Shown: positions 43,096 to 52,979 of the stretch, one piece after another
How the letters are laid out: every line of letters begins with the position of its first letter
How positions within the stretch are numbered: the stretch's first letter is position 1
Assembly: GCF_030065535.1 (NCBI RefSeq)
Contig: NZ_JASJND010000004.1
Span: 186,001 to 250,000 of the forward strand
Direction of reading: 5' to 3'
DNA: 64,000 nucleotides
From: Microbacterium dauci
GTDB taxonomy: Bacteria; Actinomycetota; Actinomycetes; Actinomycetales; Microbacteriaceae
Notes under the pieces: model-generated
Told to the model about the DNA's origin: nothing
The model's input: the letters and a program-made list of their open reading frames with translations, nothing else
Database searches by the model: none
Program-made: the position numbers and the translations under genes

Positions 43096-43922
43096 GGCGT
43101 CGCTCCCGGCGTCGGCGTCGCGTCATCCTTCGCGGGGTCATCTGTTCCAGCGACATCCGGCGGGAACTCGATCCGCCACCCCGCGTCGCCCCACGCTTCC
43201 ACGTCGAACAGCACCCGGTCGGCATCGGCCCAGGCGATCGACTGGTCGAGCGGCGTCTCGGCCGAGAGCACCGTCGTCGTCCCGTGGATCGTCGTCGCGG
43301 TGATCATGACGTCGCCGTCGCCGCGCGCGCTGAGCCGTGCGGTGCTGGCGCCGCCGTCGTAGACGAAGAGGTCCGACTCGAACCCCGACACGACCTCGGA
43401 TGCCGCGGGCACGCCGCCCACCGACAGGGTCGCGCTCCACGTGTCGTCGTTCGGTCCGTTCACCCACAGCTCGACGTCGGGTTGGGTCACGAAGACGACG
43501 ACGCTGTCGTCCGAGAGGTAATCGAAGTCGGGCGGGTCCCCGTACTCGCCCGCGGTGACGATCCGGCCACCCGGGCCGGTCACCCAGACACCCAAGAGGT
43601 AGGTCCCGTCCTCCGGAGTGAGCACCAGCGGTTGGTCGACGTCGACGCCGGTGAGGCTGATCATGGCGCCGTCGCGCCCCTCGTACCGTCCGTCGCCGAG
43701 GTCGGTGGCGAGAACCGGTGCGTCCGCCTCCCATGGGGCGAGGCGATAGTCGTCGTCGACACCGCCGACGCCCTCGACATCGAACCCGCCCTCGTCGGCG
43801 TAGAACCAGGCGACCGAGCCGGCGACGACGAGACCGATGACCCAGACGAGCGCGTTGAATCCGGCGATCCGCGCGCCCGCGTACATGCCGGTGCCTGTCC
43901 CCGCCACTCGCCCCGAACTCAT
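43092..43922 (-). CDS. Membrane-anchored beta-rich protein, first gene of the AAA cassette
   Basis: A 276-residue protein with one membrane helix (~20-43) and an acidic exported domain with repeated strand motifs (YLLGVWVTGPGGRIVTAGEY, VVVFVTQPDVELWVNGP, SDLFVYDGGASTARLSARG) and a Thr/Pro tail. Function unknown. TAGCCT (43952-43947) lies upstream with a short leader, and GGAGGGG before the ATG, so transcription of the whole cassette may start here. Confidence 0.78.
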   Translation of the reverse strand: MSSGRVAGTGTGMYAGARIAGFNALVWVIGLVVAGSVAWFYADEGGFDVEGVGGVDDDYRLAPWEADAPVLATDLGDGRYEGRDGAMISLTGVDVDQPLVLTPEDGTYLLGVWVTGPGGRIVTAGEYGDPPDFDYLSDDSVVVFVTQPDVELWVNGPNDDTWSATLSVGGVPAASEVVSGFESDLFVYDGGASTARLSARGDGDVMITATTIHGTTTVLSAETPLDQSIAWADADRVLFDVEAWGDAGWRIEFPPDVAGTDDPAKDDATPTPGATP

Positions 43923-43965
43923 GTGCCCCTCCGCCTCGACGGCCCCAGGCTACCCGCCGGTCCGA

Positions 43966-45087
43966 TCAGGTCGGGAAGGGGAGGATCATCGTCGGCGACG
44001 GTGCTATTGTCCGGTGCCGCACCTTGCCGGGCGCCCCGGTGCGGAGGTCCAGCGACAGCGACGCGACCTCGTCGGACTGCTGCCCCGCGACGAGCAGCGT
44101 GTCGCGGGCAACGAGGTGGTGCCGCGGCCAGGTGACCCCGGCCTCGGCGAGCGCGACGGCCGCGAGGGTCTCCCCGCCGCCGCGGATGCGGACGGCGGCG
44201 ATCGTGTCGCTGCCGCGGAGCGCCGCATAGAGCACCTCGCGGTCGTGCGACAGCGCGAGCTCGGCGGCGGCGTCGGTCGGCAGCCCGCCGAGCGCGACGC
44301 CGGTGACGAGGCGCCACACGTCGGTGGCATCCGGAGCGAGCGCGAAAATCTCGTTCGACGTCTCGGTGACGACGTAGAGATGCCCACTCGGATGCCACAC
44401 GGCATGACGCGGCCCGCTGCCGGCGGGCAGCTGCACGCGCTGCCACTCGCGACCGGCGCGCCAGATGCGGACGAGGTCGAGGCCGAGGTCGGTCGTCGCG
44501 ATCAGCCCACCCGGCAGTGCGGTCGCGTGATGTGCCCGGGACACCGGGCCGGTCGCTTCCGCAACCGCGGCATCGGGCTCCGGCACGTCGGGGATCAGAT
44601 GCGCGTACTCGTCACCGGCGGCCTCACGCAGCGCGCGTGCCGCCGAGGCGAGGTCGAGCACGGGTTCGTCGTCCGCCGACGGCGCGGCATCCGTCCACAC
44701 CTTCGCCGCGCCCGGGCGACCCTCGGCGTCGAGCGCGACCCGCACGACGCGACCGTCGCCATAGTTCGAGACGACCAGCGCCTGCGAGAGGGCGAGCACG
44801 TGGCAGGGCCCGTCGCCGACGCGCACCGGCTGGCCGAGCGGTGCGAACGACGTGTCACCGGTCCGCCGGTAGGCCTGCACGGCACCGCGGGTCTCGAGTG
44901 CCGCGTAGACGACCTCGAGCGACGGATGCCACGCCAGCCACGACGGCGACACCGCAGCGGCCACGTCCCCGCCGAACCCGAGCGGACCGCTCGCGAGCGG
45001 TGAGTCCGCCGACCCCGCGGTCAGCAGGCCGATGCCGGGCGCCGAGCCACCGGCATCCGCCGAGTACCCGCCGAGCAGGTACCGCAC
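43966..45087 (-). CDS. Lactonase-like seven-bladed beta-propeller protein
   Basis: A 373-residue protein with propeller repeats and lactonase-family motifs: WLAWHPSLEVVYAALE, GDGPCHVLALSQALVVSNYG, SGPRHAVWHPSGHLYVVTE, LALSHDREVLYAALRGSDT. It resembles Pgl-type 6-phosphogluconolactonase and related lactonases; no signal peptide is seen, so a cytosolic sugar lactonase is plausible. It begins at a GTG four bases after purA and is probably co-transcribed with it. Confidence 0.8.
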   Translation of the reverse strand: MRYLLGGYSADAGGSAPGIGLLTAGSADSPLASGPLGFGGDVAAAVSPSWLAWHPSLEVVYAALETRGAVQAYRRTGDTSFAPLGQPVRVGDGPCHVLALSQALVVSNYGDGRVVRVALDAEGRPGAAKVWTDAAPSADDEPVLDLASAARALREAAGDEYAHLIPDVPEPDAAVAEATGPVSRAHHATALPGGLIATTDLGLDLVRIWRAGREWQRVQLPAGSGPRHAVWHPSGHLYVVTETSNEIFALAPDATDVWRLVTGVALGGLPTDAAAELALSHDREVLYAALRGSDTIAAVRIRGGGETLAAVALAEAGVTWPRHHLVARDTLLVAGQQSDEVASLSLDLRTGAPGKVRHRTIAPSPTMILPFPT

Positions 45088-45090
45088 GGG

Positions 45091-46377
45091 TCAGTCGAGC
45101 AGGTCGTGCCGCACGACCACGGCGTCACGAGCAGGACCGACACCGATCACCGAGATGCGGGTGCCGCTGATCTTCTCCAGGGCGAGGACGTACTCCTGCG
45201 CCGCGACCGGGAGGTCCTCGAACGTGCGCGCCGTCGAGATGTCCTCGGTCCAGCCGGGGAAGTATTCGAGGATCGGCGTCGCGTGGTGGAAGTCCGACTG
45301 GTTCACCGGGACCTCGTCGAACCGCTCGCCGTCCACGTCATATGCGACGCAGACGGGGATCTCGGTGAGGCCGGTAAGGATGTCGAGCTTGGTCAGCACG
45401 AGGTCGGTGATGCCGTTGATCCGGGTCGCGTACCGCGTGATCGGGGCGTCGTACCAGCCGACGCGGCGCGGACGGCCGGTCGTTGTGCCGAACTCGAATC
45501 CGCGCGAGCGCAGGAAGTCGCCGTTCTCGTCGAACAGCTCGGTCGGGAACGGGCCCGATCCGACTCGGGTCGTGTAGGCCTTCACGATGCCCACGATGCG
45601 GTCGAGGCGGTTCGGGCCGACACCCGAGCCGGTGGCCGCACCACCTGCGGTGGCGGACGACGACGTGACGAAGGGGTAGGTGCCGTGGTCGATGTCGAGC
45701 ATCGTCGCCTGGCCGCCTTCGAAGACGACGACCTCACCGGCATCCAATGCCTGGCTCAACAGCAGACCGGTGTCGCACACCATCGGGCGCAGCCGCTCGG
45801 CGTAGGAGAGGAGATCCTCGACGACCTCGTCGACCGTGATCGCGCGACGGTTGAAGACCTTCACCAGCAGGTGGTTCTTCTGGTCGAGGGCACCCTCGAC
45901 CTTCTGGCGCAGGATGTTCTCGTCGAACAGGTCCTGCACCCGGATGCCGGTGCGGTTGATCTTGTCGGCGTAGGTCGGGCCGATGCCGCGACCGGTCGTG
46001 CCGATCATGCGCTTGCCCAAGAACCGCTCCGTGACCTTGTCGAGGGTGCGGTGGTACTGCGTGATGATGTGCGCGTTCGCGCTCACCTTCAGGCGCGAGA
46101 TGTCTACGCCGCGGGCCTGCAGCGCGCCGAGCTCGGCGAACAACACCTCGAGGTCGATGACGACGCCGTTGCCGATGACCGCGTTGACGCCGGGCGACAG
46201 AATGCCGCTGGGCAGCAGGTGGAGCGCGTACTTCTCGTCACCGATGACGACGGTGTGGCCGGCGTTGTTGCCGCCGTTGAACTTCACGACCCAGTCGGTC
46301 CGCTCACCCAGGAGATCGGTGGCCTTGCCCTTGCCCTCGTCTCCCCACTGAACGCCGACGATCACAATCCCTGGCAT
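45091..46377 (-). CDS. purA: Adenylosuccinate synthetase
   Basis: PurA joins IMP and aspartate with GTP, the first committed step to AMP. The 428-residue protein has the N-terminal [17 protein letters not shown]-loop, [25 protein letters not shown] and [11 protein letters not shown], all conserved. The GGGGGAG run before the ATG is its ribosome site. Confidence 0.97.
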   Translation of the reverse strand: MPGIVIVGVQWGDEGKGKATDLLGERTDWVVKFNGGNNAGHTVVIGDEKYALHLLPSGILSPGVNAVIGNGVVIDLEVLFAELGALQARGVDISRLKVSANAHIITQYHRTLDKVTERFLGKRMIGTTGRGIGPTYADKINRTGIRVQDLFDENILRQKVEGALDQKNHLLVKVFNRRAITVDEVVEDLLSYAERLRPMVCDTGLLLSQALDAGEVVVFEGGQATMLDIDHGTYPFVTSSSATAGGAATGSGVGPNRLDRIVGIVKAYTTRVGSGPFPTELFDENGDFLRSRGFEFGTTTGRPRRVGWYDAPITRYATRINGITDLVLTKLDILTGLTEIPVCVAYDVDGERFDEVPVNQSDFHHATPILEYFPGWTEDISTARTFEDLPVAAQEYVLALEKISGTRISVIGVGPARDAVVVRHDLLD

Positions 46378-46573
46378 GGGCTACTCCCCCGTTATCGGAC
46401 GGTTACACCCCATCTTATCGGGCGCCGCCTCCGAGCCCGCCGGGGCATCGGCTCCGGATTCGCGCAACCGCAGCCGACACGGGGCGTCACACGATTTGGG
46501 CGGCGTGCGCGGCGGCACTGGGATAGGAGCATCGGCCGCGCCCGCGGCATCCATTCCACCGAAGGGGACACCG

Positions 46574-47557
46574 GTGATCGCGCTGGAACACGTCTCGAAG
46601 CGCTACGGCGGCGTCGCGGCGGTCGACGACGTCTCGCTGACGATCCCCACCGGCGAGGTCTTCGGCATCGTCGGGCAGTCGGGCGCGGGCAAGAGCACGC
46701 TCGCCCGCATCGTCAACCTGCTCGAGCGCCCCGACAGCGGCACGGTCACCGTCGACGACGTCGAGCTCACCTCGCTGCGCGAGAGCGACCTGCGCGCCGC
46801 ACGCCGCCGCATCGGCATGGTCTTCCAGCGGTTCAACCTGCTGAACAGCCGCAGCGTCCGCGGCAACGTCGAGCTCGCCCTCGAGCTCGACGGCACGAGC
46901 CGCCAGGACCGCCGCGCCCGCGCGCAGGAGATGCTCGACCTCGTCGGGCTCGGTCACCGAGCGGATGCCTCGGTGCACGAGCTCTCGGGTGGTCAGCAGC
47001 AGCGCGTGGGCATCGCCCGCGCCCTCGCCGCGCGCCCGAGCGTCCTGCTCTCGGACGAGGCGACGAGCGCGCTCGACCCCGAAACGACCACGTCGATCCT
47101 CGAGCTCTACCGCCGCATCAACCGCGAGCTCGGCCTCACGGTCCTCCTCATCACCCACGAGATGGACGTCGTGAAGTCGACGTGCGACTCCGCCGCCCTC
47201 ATCGAGGCCGGCAAGGTCGTCGAGCAGGGTCGCCTCGTCGACGTCATCAAGACGCCCGGCTCGCGCCTGACCGGCCAGCTCTTCCCGCTCGGCCCGATCC
47301 CCGAGGGTGTGCCGGCGGATGCCACGGTGATCGACATCACGTTCGCGGGCGGCAACGCCGATCGCCCGGTGATCGCGCGGCTCGCCCGCGACCACGGCGT
47401 CGACGTCTCGATCCTCGGCGCCGCCGTCGAGCGGATCGCCGGCACCCAGGCCGGGCGTACCCGTCTCGAGGTGCCCGGCGAGGTCGCGGCATCCGTCATC
47501 GCAGACCTGCGCGGCCAGGGCCTGCTCGTCGAGGTCCTCCAGGGGGTCGCGGCATGA
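46574..47557 (+). CDS. metN: Methionine ABC transporter ATP-binding protein
   Basis: A 327-residue ATPase: Walker A GQSGAGKST (~36-44), Q-loop VFQRFNLL, signature LSGGQQQR, Walker B VLLSDEATSALDP, H-loop ITHEMDV. The C-terminal ~75 residues (IARLARDHGVDVSILGAAVE and after) are the NIL domain that binds methionine for feedback in MetN. The GTG at 46574 follows GAAGGGGA. ATGA overlap with metI. No SAM riboswitch recognised upstream. Confidence 0.95.
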   Translation: MIALEHVSKRYGGVAAVDDVSLTIPTGEVFGIVGQSGAGKSTLARIVNLLERPDSGTVTVDDVELTSLRESDLRAARRRIGMVFQRFNLLNSRSVRGNVELALELDGTSRQDRRARAQEMLDLVGLGHRADASVHELSGGQQQRVGIARALAARPSVLLSDEATSALDPETTTSILELYRRINRELGLTVLLITHEMDVVKSTCDSAALIEAGKVVEQGRLVDVIKTPGSRLTGQLFPLGPIPEGVPADATVIDITFAGGNADRPVIARLARDHGVDVSILGAAVERIAGTQAGRTRLEVPGEVAASVIADLRGQGLLVEVLQGVAA

Positions 47558-48276
47558 ACCAGCAACTGTTCGACATCCTGCTGAAGGCCACGGGCGAGAC
47601 GCTCTACATGGTCGGCGTCGCCCTCGCGGTGACGATCATCGTGGGGCTCCCGCTCGGCGTCATCCTCGTCGGCACCGAGCAGGGCCGCTTCCTCGAGAAG
47701 CCGTTCGGGTCGCGCACTGCGGGCGTCGTCATCAACAAGACGCTCGACTTCATCGTGAACTTCGGCCGGTCGGTGCCGTTCATCATCCTGATGGTCGCGC
47801 TCATCCCGTTCACCCGGCTCATCGTCGGCACCTTCATCGGCTCGACGGCAGCGATCGTCCCGTTGTCGGCCGTCGCGATCCCGTTCTTCGCCCGCATGGT
47901 CGAGATTGCGATCAAGGAAGTCGACCCGGGGCTGCTCGAAGTGGCATCGTCGCTCGGCGCCAGCCGCTGGCAGCTCGTCATCAAGGTACTGCTCCCCGAG
48001 GCCGCACCGTCGGCGCTCCTCGGCCTCTCGACCACCGTCACCTCGATCATCAACTTCTCGGCGATGGTCGGAACCGTCGCCGGCGGCGGCCTCGGCGACG
48101 TCGCGATCCGGTACGGCTACCAGCAGTACAGCTGGATCCACATCGTCGCCGTCGTCCTCATCATCTTCGCCATCGTCATGGTGCTGCAGAGCCTCGCGGC
48201 CTGGGGCGCACGCCGGCTGGCACGCCGCTCGTCCTCATCACGGCGCCGGCGAACCGAGATCTCCGGCGCGCTCTGA
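47554..48276 (+). CDS. metI: Methionine ABC transporter permease
   Basis: A 240-residue permease with five membrane helices and the short MetI form. NKTLDFIVNFGRSVPFIILM and the coupling loop EVASSLGASRWQLVIKVLLPEAAP are typical of methionine importers. A Ser/Arg-rich C-terminal tail follows. Coupled to metN by ATGA. Confidence 0.95.
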   Translation: MNQQLFDILLKATGETLYMVGVALAVTIIVGLPLGVILVGTEQGRFLEKPFGSRTAGVVINKTLDFIVNFGRSVPFIILMVALIPFTRLIVGTFIGSTAAIVPLSAVAIPFFARMVEIAIKEVDPGLLEVASSLGASRWQLVIKVLLPEAAPSALLGLSTTVTSIINFSAMVGTVAGGGLGDVAIRYGYQQYSWIHIVAVVLIIFAIVMVLQSLAAWGARRLARRSSSSRRRRTEISGAL

Positions 48277-48312
48277 CGCCGGCCCCTGCTCCACCCGATG
48301 AAAGGAACCTCC

Positions 48313-49143
48313 GTGTCCCGCACGCTCCGCTCCACCGTCCTCGCCGCCGCCGCCGTCGTCGCGCTCACACTCACCGGCTGCGCGGCCGGCGCCTCCGACG
48401 ACACCGCGCCCGCAGACGGTGAAGGCCTCGGCACGCTCAAGGTCGGTGCCCTCCAGACGCCCGCCGGCGACATCCTGCAGCACATCGCCGAGACGAGCGC
48501 CGCCGAGGCCGGTCTCGAGATCGAGTTCGTGCCGTTCACCGACTACAACACGCCCAACACGGCGGTCGTCGACGGCTCGATCGACGCGAACCTCTTCCAG
48601 AACCAGACGTTCCTCGACAACTTCAACGAGCAGACCGGCTCCGACCTGATCAGCGTCGGCGAGGCGTACCTGCCGAGCGCCGCGTTCTACTCCGACAAGG
48701 TCTCGAGCCTCGACGAGCTCGAAGACGGCGCGACGATCGCCATCCCGAACGACCCGACGAACGAAGGCCGCGCGCTGCTCCTGCTGGCGGCGGAAGGCCT
48801 CATCGAGACCACCGACGACGTGGTCGACCTGTCCGGGATCACGGCCAACCCGCGCGATTTCGAGTTCCGCGAGATCGAGAACGCCACGCTTCCGCAGGCG
48901 CTCCCCGATGTGGATGCCGCATTCGTGACGATCTCCTTCGCCCTGCCCGCCGGGCTCAGCAGCGACAAGGCGATCCTGCTCGAGGGCGAAGACAGCCCGT
49001 ACTACAACGTGCTCGCCACGACGCCCGAGCTCAAGGACGACCCGCGCATCGAGAAGCTCTACGAGCTGCTCACCTCGCAGGAGACCGCCGACTTCGAGAA
49101 CGAGACCTGGGGCGGCCTCGTCGTCCCCGTCGTGAACGGCTGA
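48313..49143 (+). CDS. metQ: Methionine-binding lipoprotein
   Basis: A 276-residue MetQ/NlpA-family lipoprotein with the lipobox LTGC (~20-23). VGALQTPAGDILQHIAE, FTDYNTPNTAVVDGSIDANLFQ and AIPNDPTNEGRALLLL follow MetQ. The GTG at 48313 is preferred because AAAGGAA lies just before it; the ATG at 48298 would put the ribosome site inside the gene. Confidence 0.95.
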   Translation: MSRTLRSTVLAAAAVVALTLTGCAAGASDDTAPADGEGLGTLKVGALQTPAGDILQHIAETSAAEAGLEIEFVPFTDYNTPNTAVVDGSIDANLFQNQTFLDNFNEQTGSDLISVGEAYLPSAAFYSDKVSSLDELEDGATIAIPNDPTNEGRALLLLAAEGLIETTDDVVDLSGITANPRDFEFREIENATLPQALPDVDAAFVTISFALPAGLSSDKAILLEGEDSPYYNVLATTPELKDDPRIEKLYELLTSQETADFENETWGGLVVPVVNG

Positions 49144-49156
49144 CACCGCCACGCTC

Positions 49157-49189
49157 GAGGGGCCCTGCACACCACGTGCGGGGCCCCTC
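49157..49189 (+). terminator. Terminator of metNIQ
   Basis: GAGGGGCCCTGCAC (49157-49170), loop ACCAC, and the matching arm 49176-49189 form a 14-bp hairpin with one G-U pair. The palindromic repeat at 49190 begins at the next base. Confidence 0.8.
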
Positions 49190-49255
49190 TCCGTTTACGC
49201 ACGACTTTGGGCGTTCTGAGCGCCACTGAAGCACCCAAAACCGTTCGTAAACGGA
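49190..49255. repeat. Dispersed palindromic repeat, copy 3
   Basis: The arms 49190-49211 and 49234-49255 pair with three mismatches in 22. TCCGTTTACGCACGA matches copies 1 and 2. This copy abuts the metQ terminator. Confidence 0.8.
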
Positions 49256-49275
49256 CGGAGCTGCCGCGGAGCGGC

Positions 49276-49281
49276 TACGGT
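49276..49281 (+). promoter_or_regulatory. -10 hexamer for the Pr6Pr gene
   Basis: TACGGT ends seven bases before the ATG at 49289. Confidence 0.4.
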
Positions 49282-49288
49282 TCCAGGC

Positions 49289-49999
49289 ATGCGCTCCACC
49301 CCCTGGGCCGCGACGTGGGCGGTCGCCCGTCTGCTCGCCGCGGCCACGATCATCGCCGCAGTCGTCGCGCAATTCGTCTCCACCGTGACCGACACGATCG
49401 ACGACGGCCGCGACCTCGCGACGACGATCGCCAACTACTTCAGCTTCTTCACGATCCTCTCGAACCTGCTGGCGGCCGTCGCGCTGCTCGCGGCAGCGTT
49501 GTGGTTCTGGATGCGGCCGCGTCACGAGACCACCGAACCACTCAGCCTCGCGGTCGTGCTCGCCGCGGCGACGAGCTACCTGGCGATCACCGGCATCGTC
49601 TACAACCTGTTGCTACGCGGGTTGGCACCGAGTGACGATCAAGTGGCCTGGGCGAACGAAGTGATGCACGTCATCGCGCCCGCCTTCCTCGTGCTCGACC
49701 TGCTCGTCGCGCCGATGCGTCGCGCCCTTCGCTGGCGAGCGATCTTCGTGATCCTGTCGTTCCCGATCGCCTGGATCGTCTACACATTGATCCGTGGCCC
49801 GTTCGTCGTCGATCCCACCGATGGCGTCGCGTTCTGGTACCCCTACCCGTTCCTGAACCCGAACGGTGTGAACGGATGGGGCGGGGTCGGCGCCTACATC
49901 GTGGGCATCGCACTCGCCTTCGTCGCAGTCGGTGCGCTCGTGGTGTGGATCGGCCGCCTGCGCGCACGCCGCGCCGCGGCATCCGTCGCCCAGAGCTGA
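49289..49999 (+). CDS. Pr6Pr family membrane protein
   Basis: A 236-residue protein with about six membrane helices. NYFSFFTILSNLLAAVALL and EVMHVIAPAFLVLDLLVAP match the Pr6Pr (FAR-17a/AIG1-like) family, whose members include androgen-induced lipid hydrolases in animals. The short WYPYPFLNPNGVNGWGGVG loop is also typical. Bacterial roles are unknown. Confidence 0.82.
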   Translation: MRSTPWAATWAVARLLAAATIIAAVVAQFVSTVTDTIDDGRDLATTIANYFSFFTILSNLLAAVALLAAALWFWMRPRHETTEPLSLAVVLAAATSYLAITGIVYNLLLRGLAPSDDQVAWANEVMHVIAPAFLVLDLLVAPMRRALRWRAIFVILSFPIAWIVYTLIRGPFVVDPTDGVAFWYPYPFLNPNGVNGWGGVGAYIVGIALAFVAVGALVVWIGRLRARRAAASVAQS

Positions 50000-50053
50000 C
50001 CACGACCCGGGCCGACCGTACGCGGGCGGCCGAAACGCGGCATCCGCGCTCAG

Positions 50054-51508
<1,455 letters not shown>

Positions 51509-51617
51509 GCCTCAGCCTCGCGGCGGGCGGCACGCGACCCGGGCACGGGTCTCGCCCGAGCGGCGGACGAGCCACGTCCAGGTAGTAGTTGACGAGCGAG
51601 CCGCTGTGGGTTCGCTG

Positions 51618-51660
51618 AATTATCTTGCACACATGTGTGCAAGATAATTACACTGGCTTC
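51618..51660 (+). promoter_or_regulatory. Perfect 32-bp palindromic operator with embedded promoter
   Basis: Positions 51618-51649 are a perfect palindrome (half-site AATTATCTTGCACACA). TTGCAC (51625-51630) and TACACT (51649-51654) with an 18-base spacer form a promoter within it, and the GTG of the TetR gene follows six bases later. Strong TetR autoregulation is likely. Confidence 0.88.
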
Positions 51661-52272
51661 GTGACCGACTCCTCCGCTCCCCGCCGCACCCGGCGCGATG
51701 CCGTCGCCAACCGCGCCGGCTTGCTGACGGCTGCGGCACAGACCCTGGCGGCCGACCCGAATGCCTCCGTCGACACGATCGCACGTGCCGCGGGACTCAG
51801 CCGCCGCGCCCTCTACAGCCACTTCGACGATCGCGACGCGCTCATCCGCGAGATGATCCACGCCGGCGCCGAGCGCTTCAACGTCGTCGCCGACACGGTC
51901 GACGACGACGGCCCCGCGCCGCTCGCCCTCGCCCGGCTGGCCCTCGCCCTCTGGGAAGGCGCCGCGCACGTGCAGTTCGCCGCCGCCGTCGCCCTCGACG
52001 ACTCCCACGTCGGCGAGACCGCCGCCATCCTCACCCCCGTCCGCCGCCGCGTACTCGAGATCGTCGACCGCGGTCGCTGCGAGGGCACCCTCCGCGGCGA
52101 CCTGCACGTCACGACGGTCGCGCGCCTCGTCGAAGAGGCGGCACGCACCGTCATCACGCGGCTGGATTCGAGTCGACCGGATGCCGCCGGAGTGGCCGTC
52201 CGCGCGATCCTCGGTGTCGCGGGGCTCGGGTGGCGCGAGGCCGACGCCGTGCTCGCGGAGGCGCGCGCATGA
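51661..52272 (+). CDS. TetR-family regulator
   Basis: A 203-residue repressor with an N-terminal helix-turn-helix (DTIARAAGLSRRALYSHFDDRDALIREMI, ~35-65) and an Ala-rich ligand domain. The GTG start has no leader and sits right behind the 32-bp palindrome. It overlaps the next gene (ATGA), so it controls its own operon with the degenerate ABC protein and YhgE/Pip protein. Confidence 0.92.
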   Translation: MTDSSAPRRTRRDAVANRAGLLTAAAQTLAADPNASVDTIARAAGLSRRALYSHFDDRDALIREMIHAGAERFNVVADTVDDDGPAPLALARLALALWEGAAHVQFAAAVALDDSHVGETAAILTPVRRRVLEIVDRGRCEGTLRGDLHVTTVARLVEEAARTVITRLDSSRPDAAGVAVRAILGVAGLGWREADAVLAEARA

Positions 52273-52979
52273 GGATCGCCCTCGACGCCGTCGCGAAGGG
52301 CAAGGACGGCGGCATCCTGCCCCCCACCTCGCTCGTCCTCGAGACGGGACGTGTCACCCTCGCCACCGCCGAGACCGAGCAGCGCCCCTCGGTGCTCGGT
52401 CTCATCGCGACGGGACGGATGCGTCCGGATGCCGGCACGGTGACCCTCGGCGGACACAGCGGCGCCCGTCGGCTGCGCCGCGTCGCCGCGCTCGTCGACG
52501 CCCCCGAGGTCAACGACCCGGCCCCCGACGTCGCCGTCGTCGGTGTCGTCGAGGAGGAGCTCATGTTCGCGGGGCGCCGCGCCGACCCCCTGTCGGCCCG
52601 GCACTGGCTCGACGACCACGGCTGGCGCCACCTCACCCGCACACCGTTCGGCCAGGTCCCGGCGGACGACCGCATCCGCATGCTGCTCGAGCTCGCGGCG
52701 CTCCGCCGCGGCATCGAGGCCCTCGTCCTCGTCTCGCCCGACCGCCACGGCGGGGATCCCGTGCACTGGCAGCGAATCGCCGAGGAGTTCGCCGCCCGCG
52801 GCTTCGCCGTGCTCGTCATCGCCGGGACGGCCGCGGCGACCGCGCTCACGCCGAGCGCGACGACGGCGCCCGCGCACGTCGGTCGGCCGCGGATCCGCGC
52901 CGGCGCCGCGCTCCGCCGCGCGCGCCGCCGCCCGGCATCCGTCACCGCTCGCCCTTCGACCGGAGGCATCCGTCCGTGA
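52269..52979 (+). CDS. Degenerate ABC ATPase-like protein lacking Walker A
   Basis: A 236-residue protein that reads like an ABC ATPase without its catalytic motifs. SLVLETGRVTLATAETEQRP replaces the segment that normally contains GxxGxGKS, then LGLIATGRMRPDAGTVTLGG continues the fold as usual. RIRMLLELAALRRGIEALVL stands where signature and Walker B belong, without LSGGQ or a DE pair. It probably cannot hydrolyse ATP. Overlaps both neighbours, between TetR and the YhgE/Pip protein. Confidence 0.75.
   Translation: MRIALDAVAKGKDGGILPPTSLVLETGRVTLATAETEQRPSVLGLIATGRMRPDAGTVTLGGHSGARRLRRVAALVDAPEVNDPAPDVAVVGVVEEELMFAGRRADPLSARHWLDDHGWRHLTRTPFGQVPADDRIRMLLELAALRRGIEALVLVSPDRHGGDPVHWQRIAEEFAARGFAVLVIAGTAAATALTPSATTAPAHVGRPRIRAGAALRRARRRPASVTARPSTGGIRP

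Noticed and set aside
46378..46573. Possible SAM riboswitch ahead of metN
   Set aside because: I could not find the conserved core of SAM-I or SAM-IV or a consistent set of stems; a covariance-model search would settle it.
45106..48276. Plus-strand frame of more than 1,000 codons across purA and metN
   Set aside because: The first part is antisense to purA and the middle is a shifted shadow of metN; only the end, from 47554, is metI.
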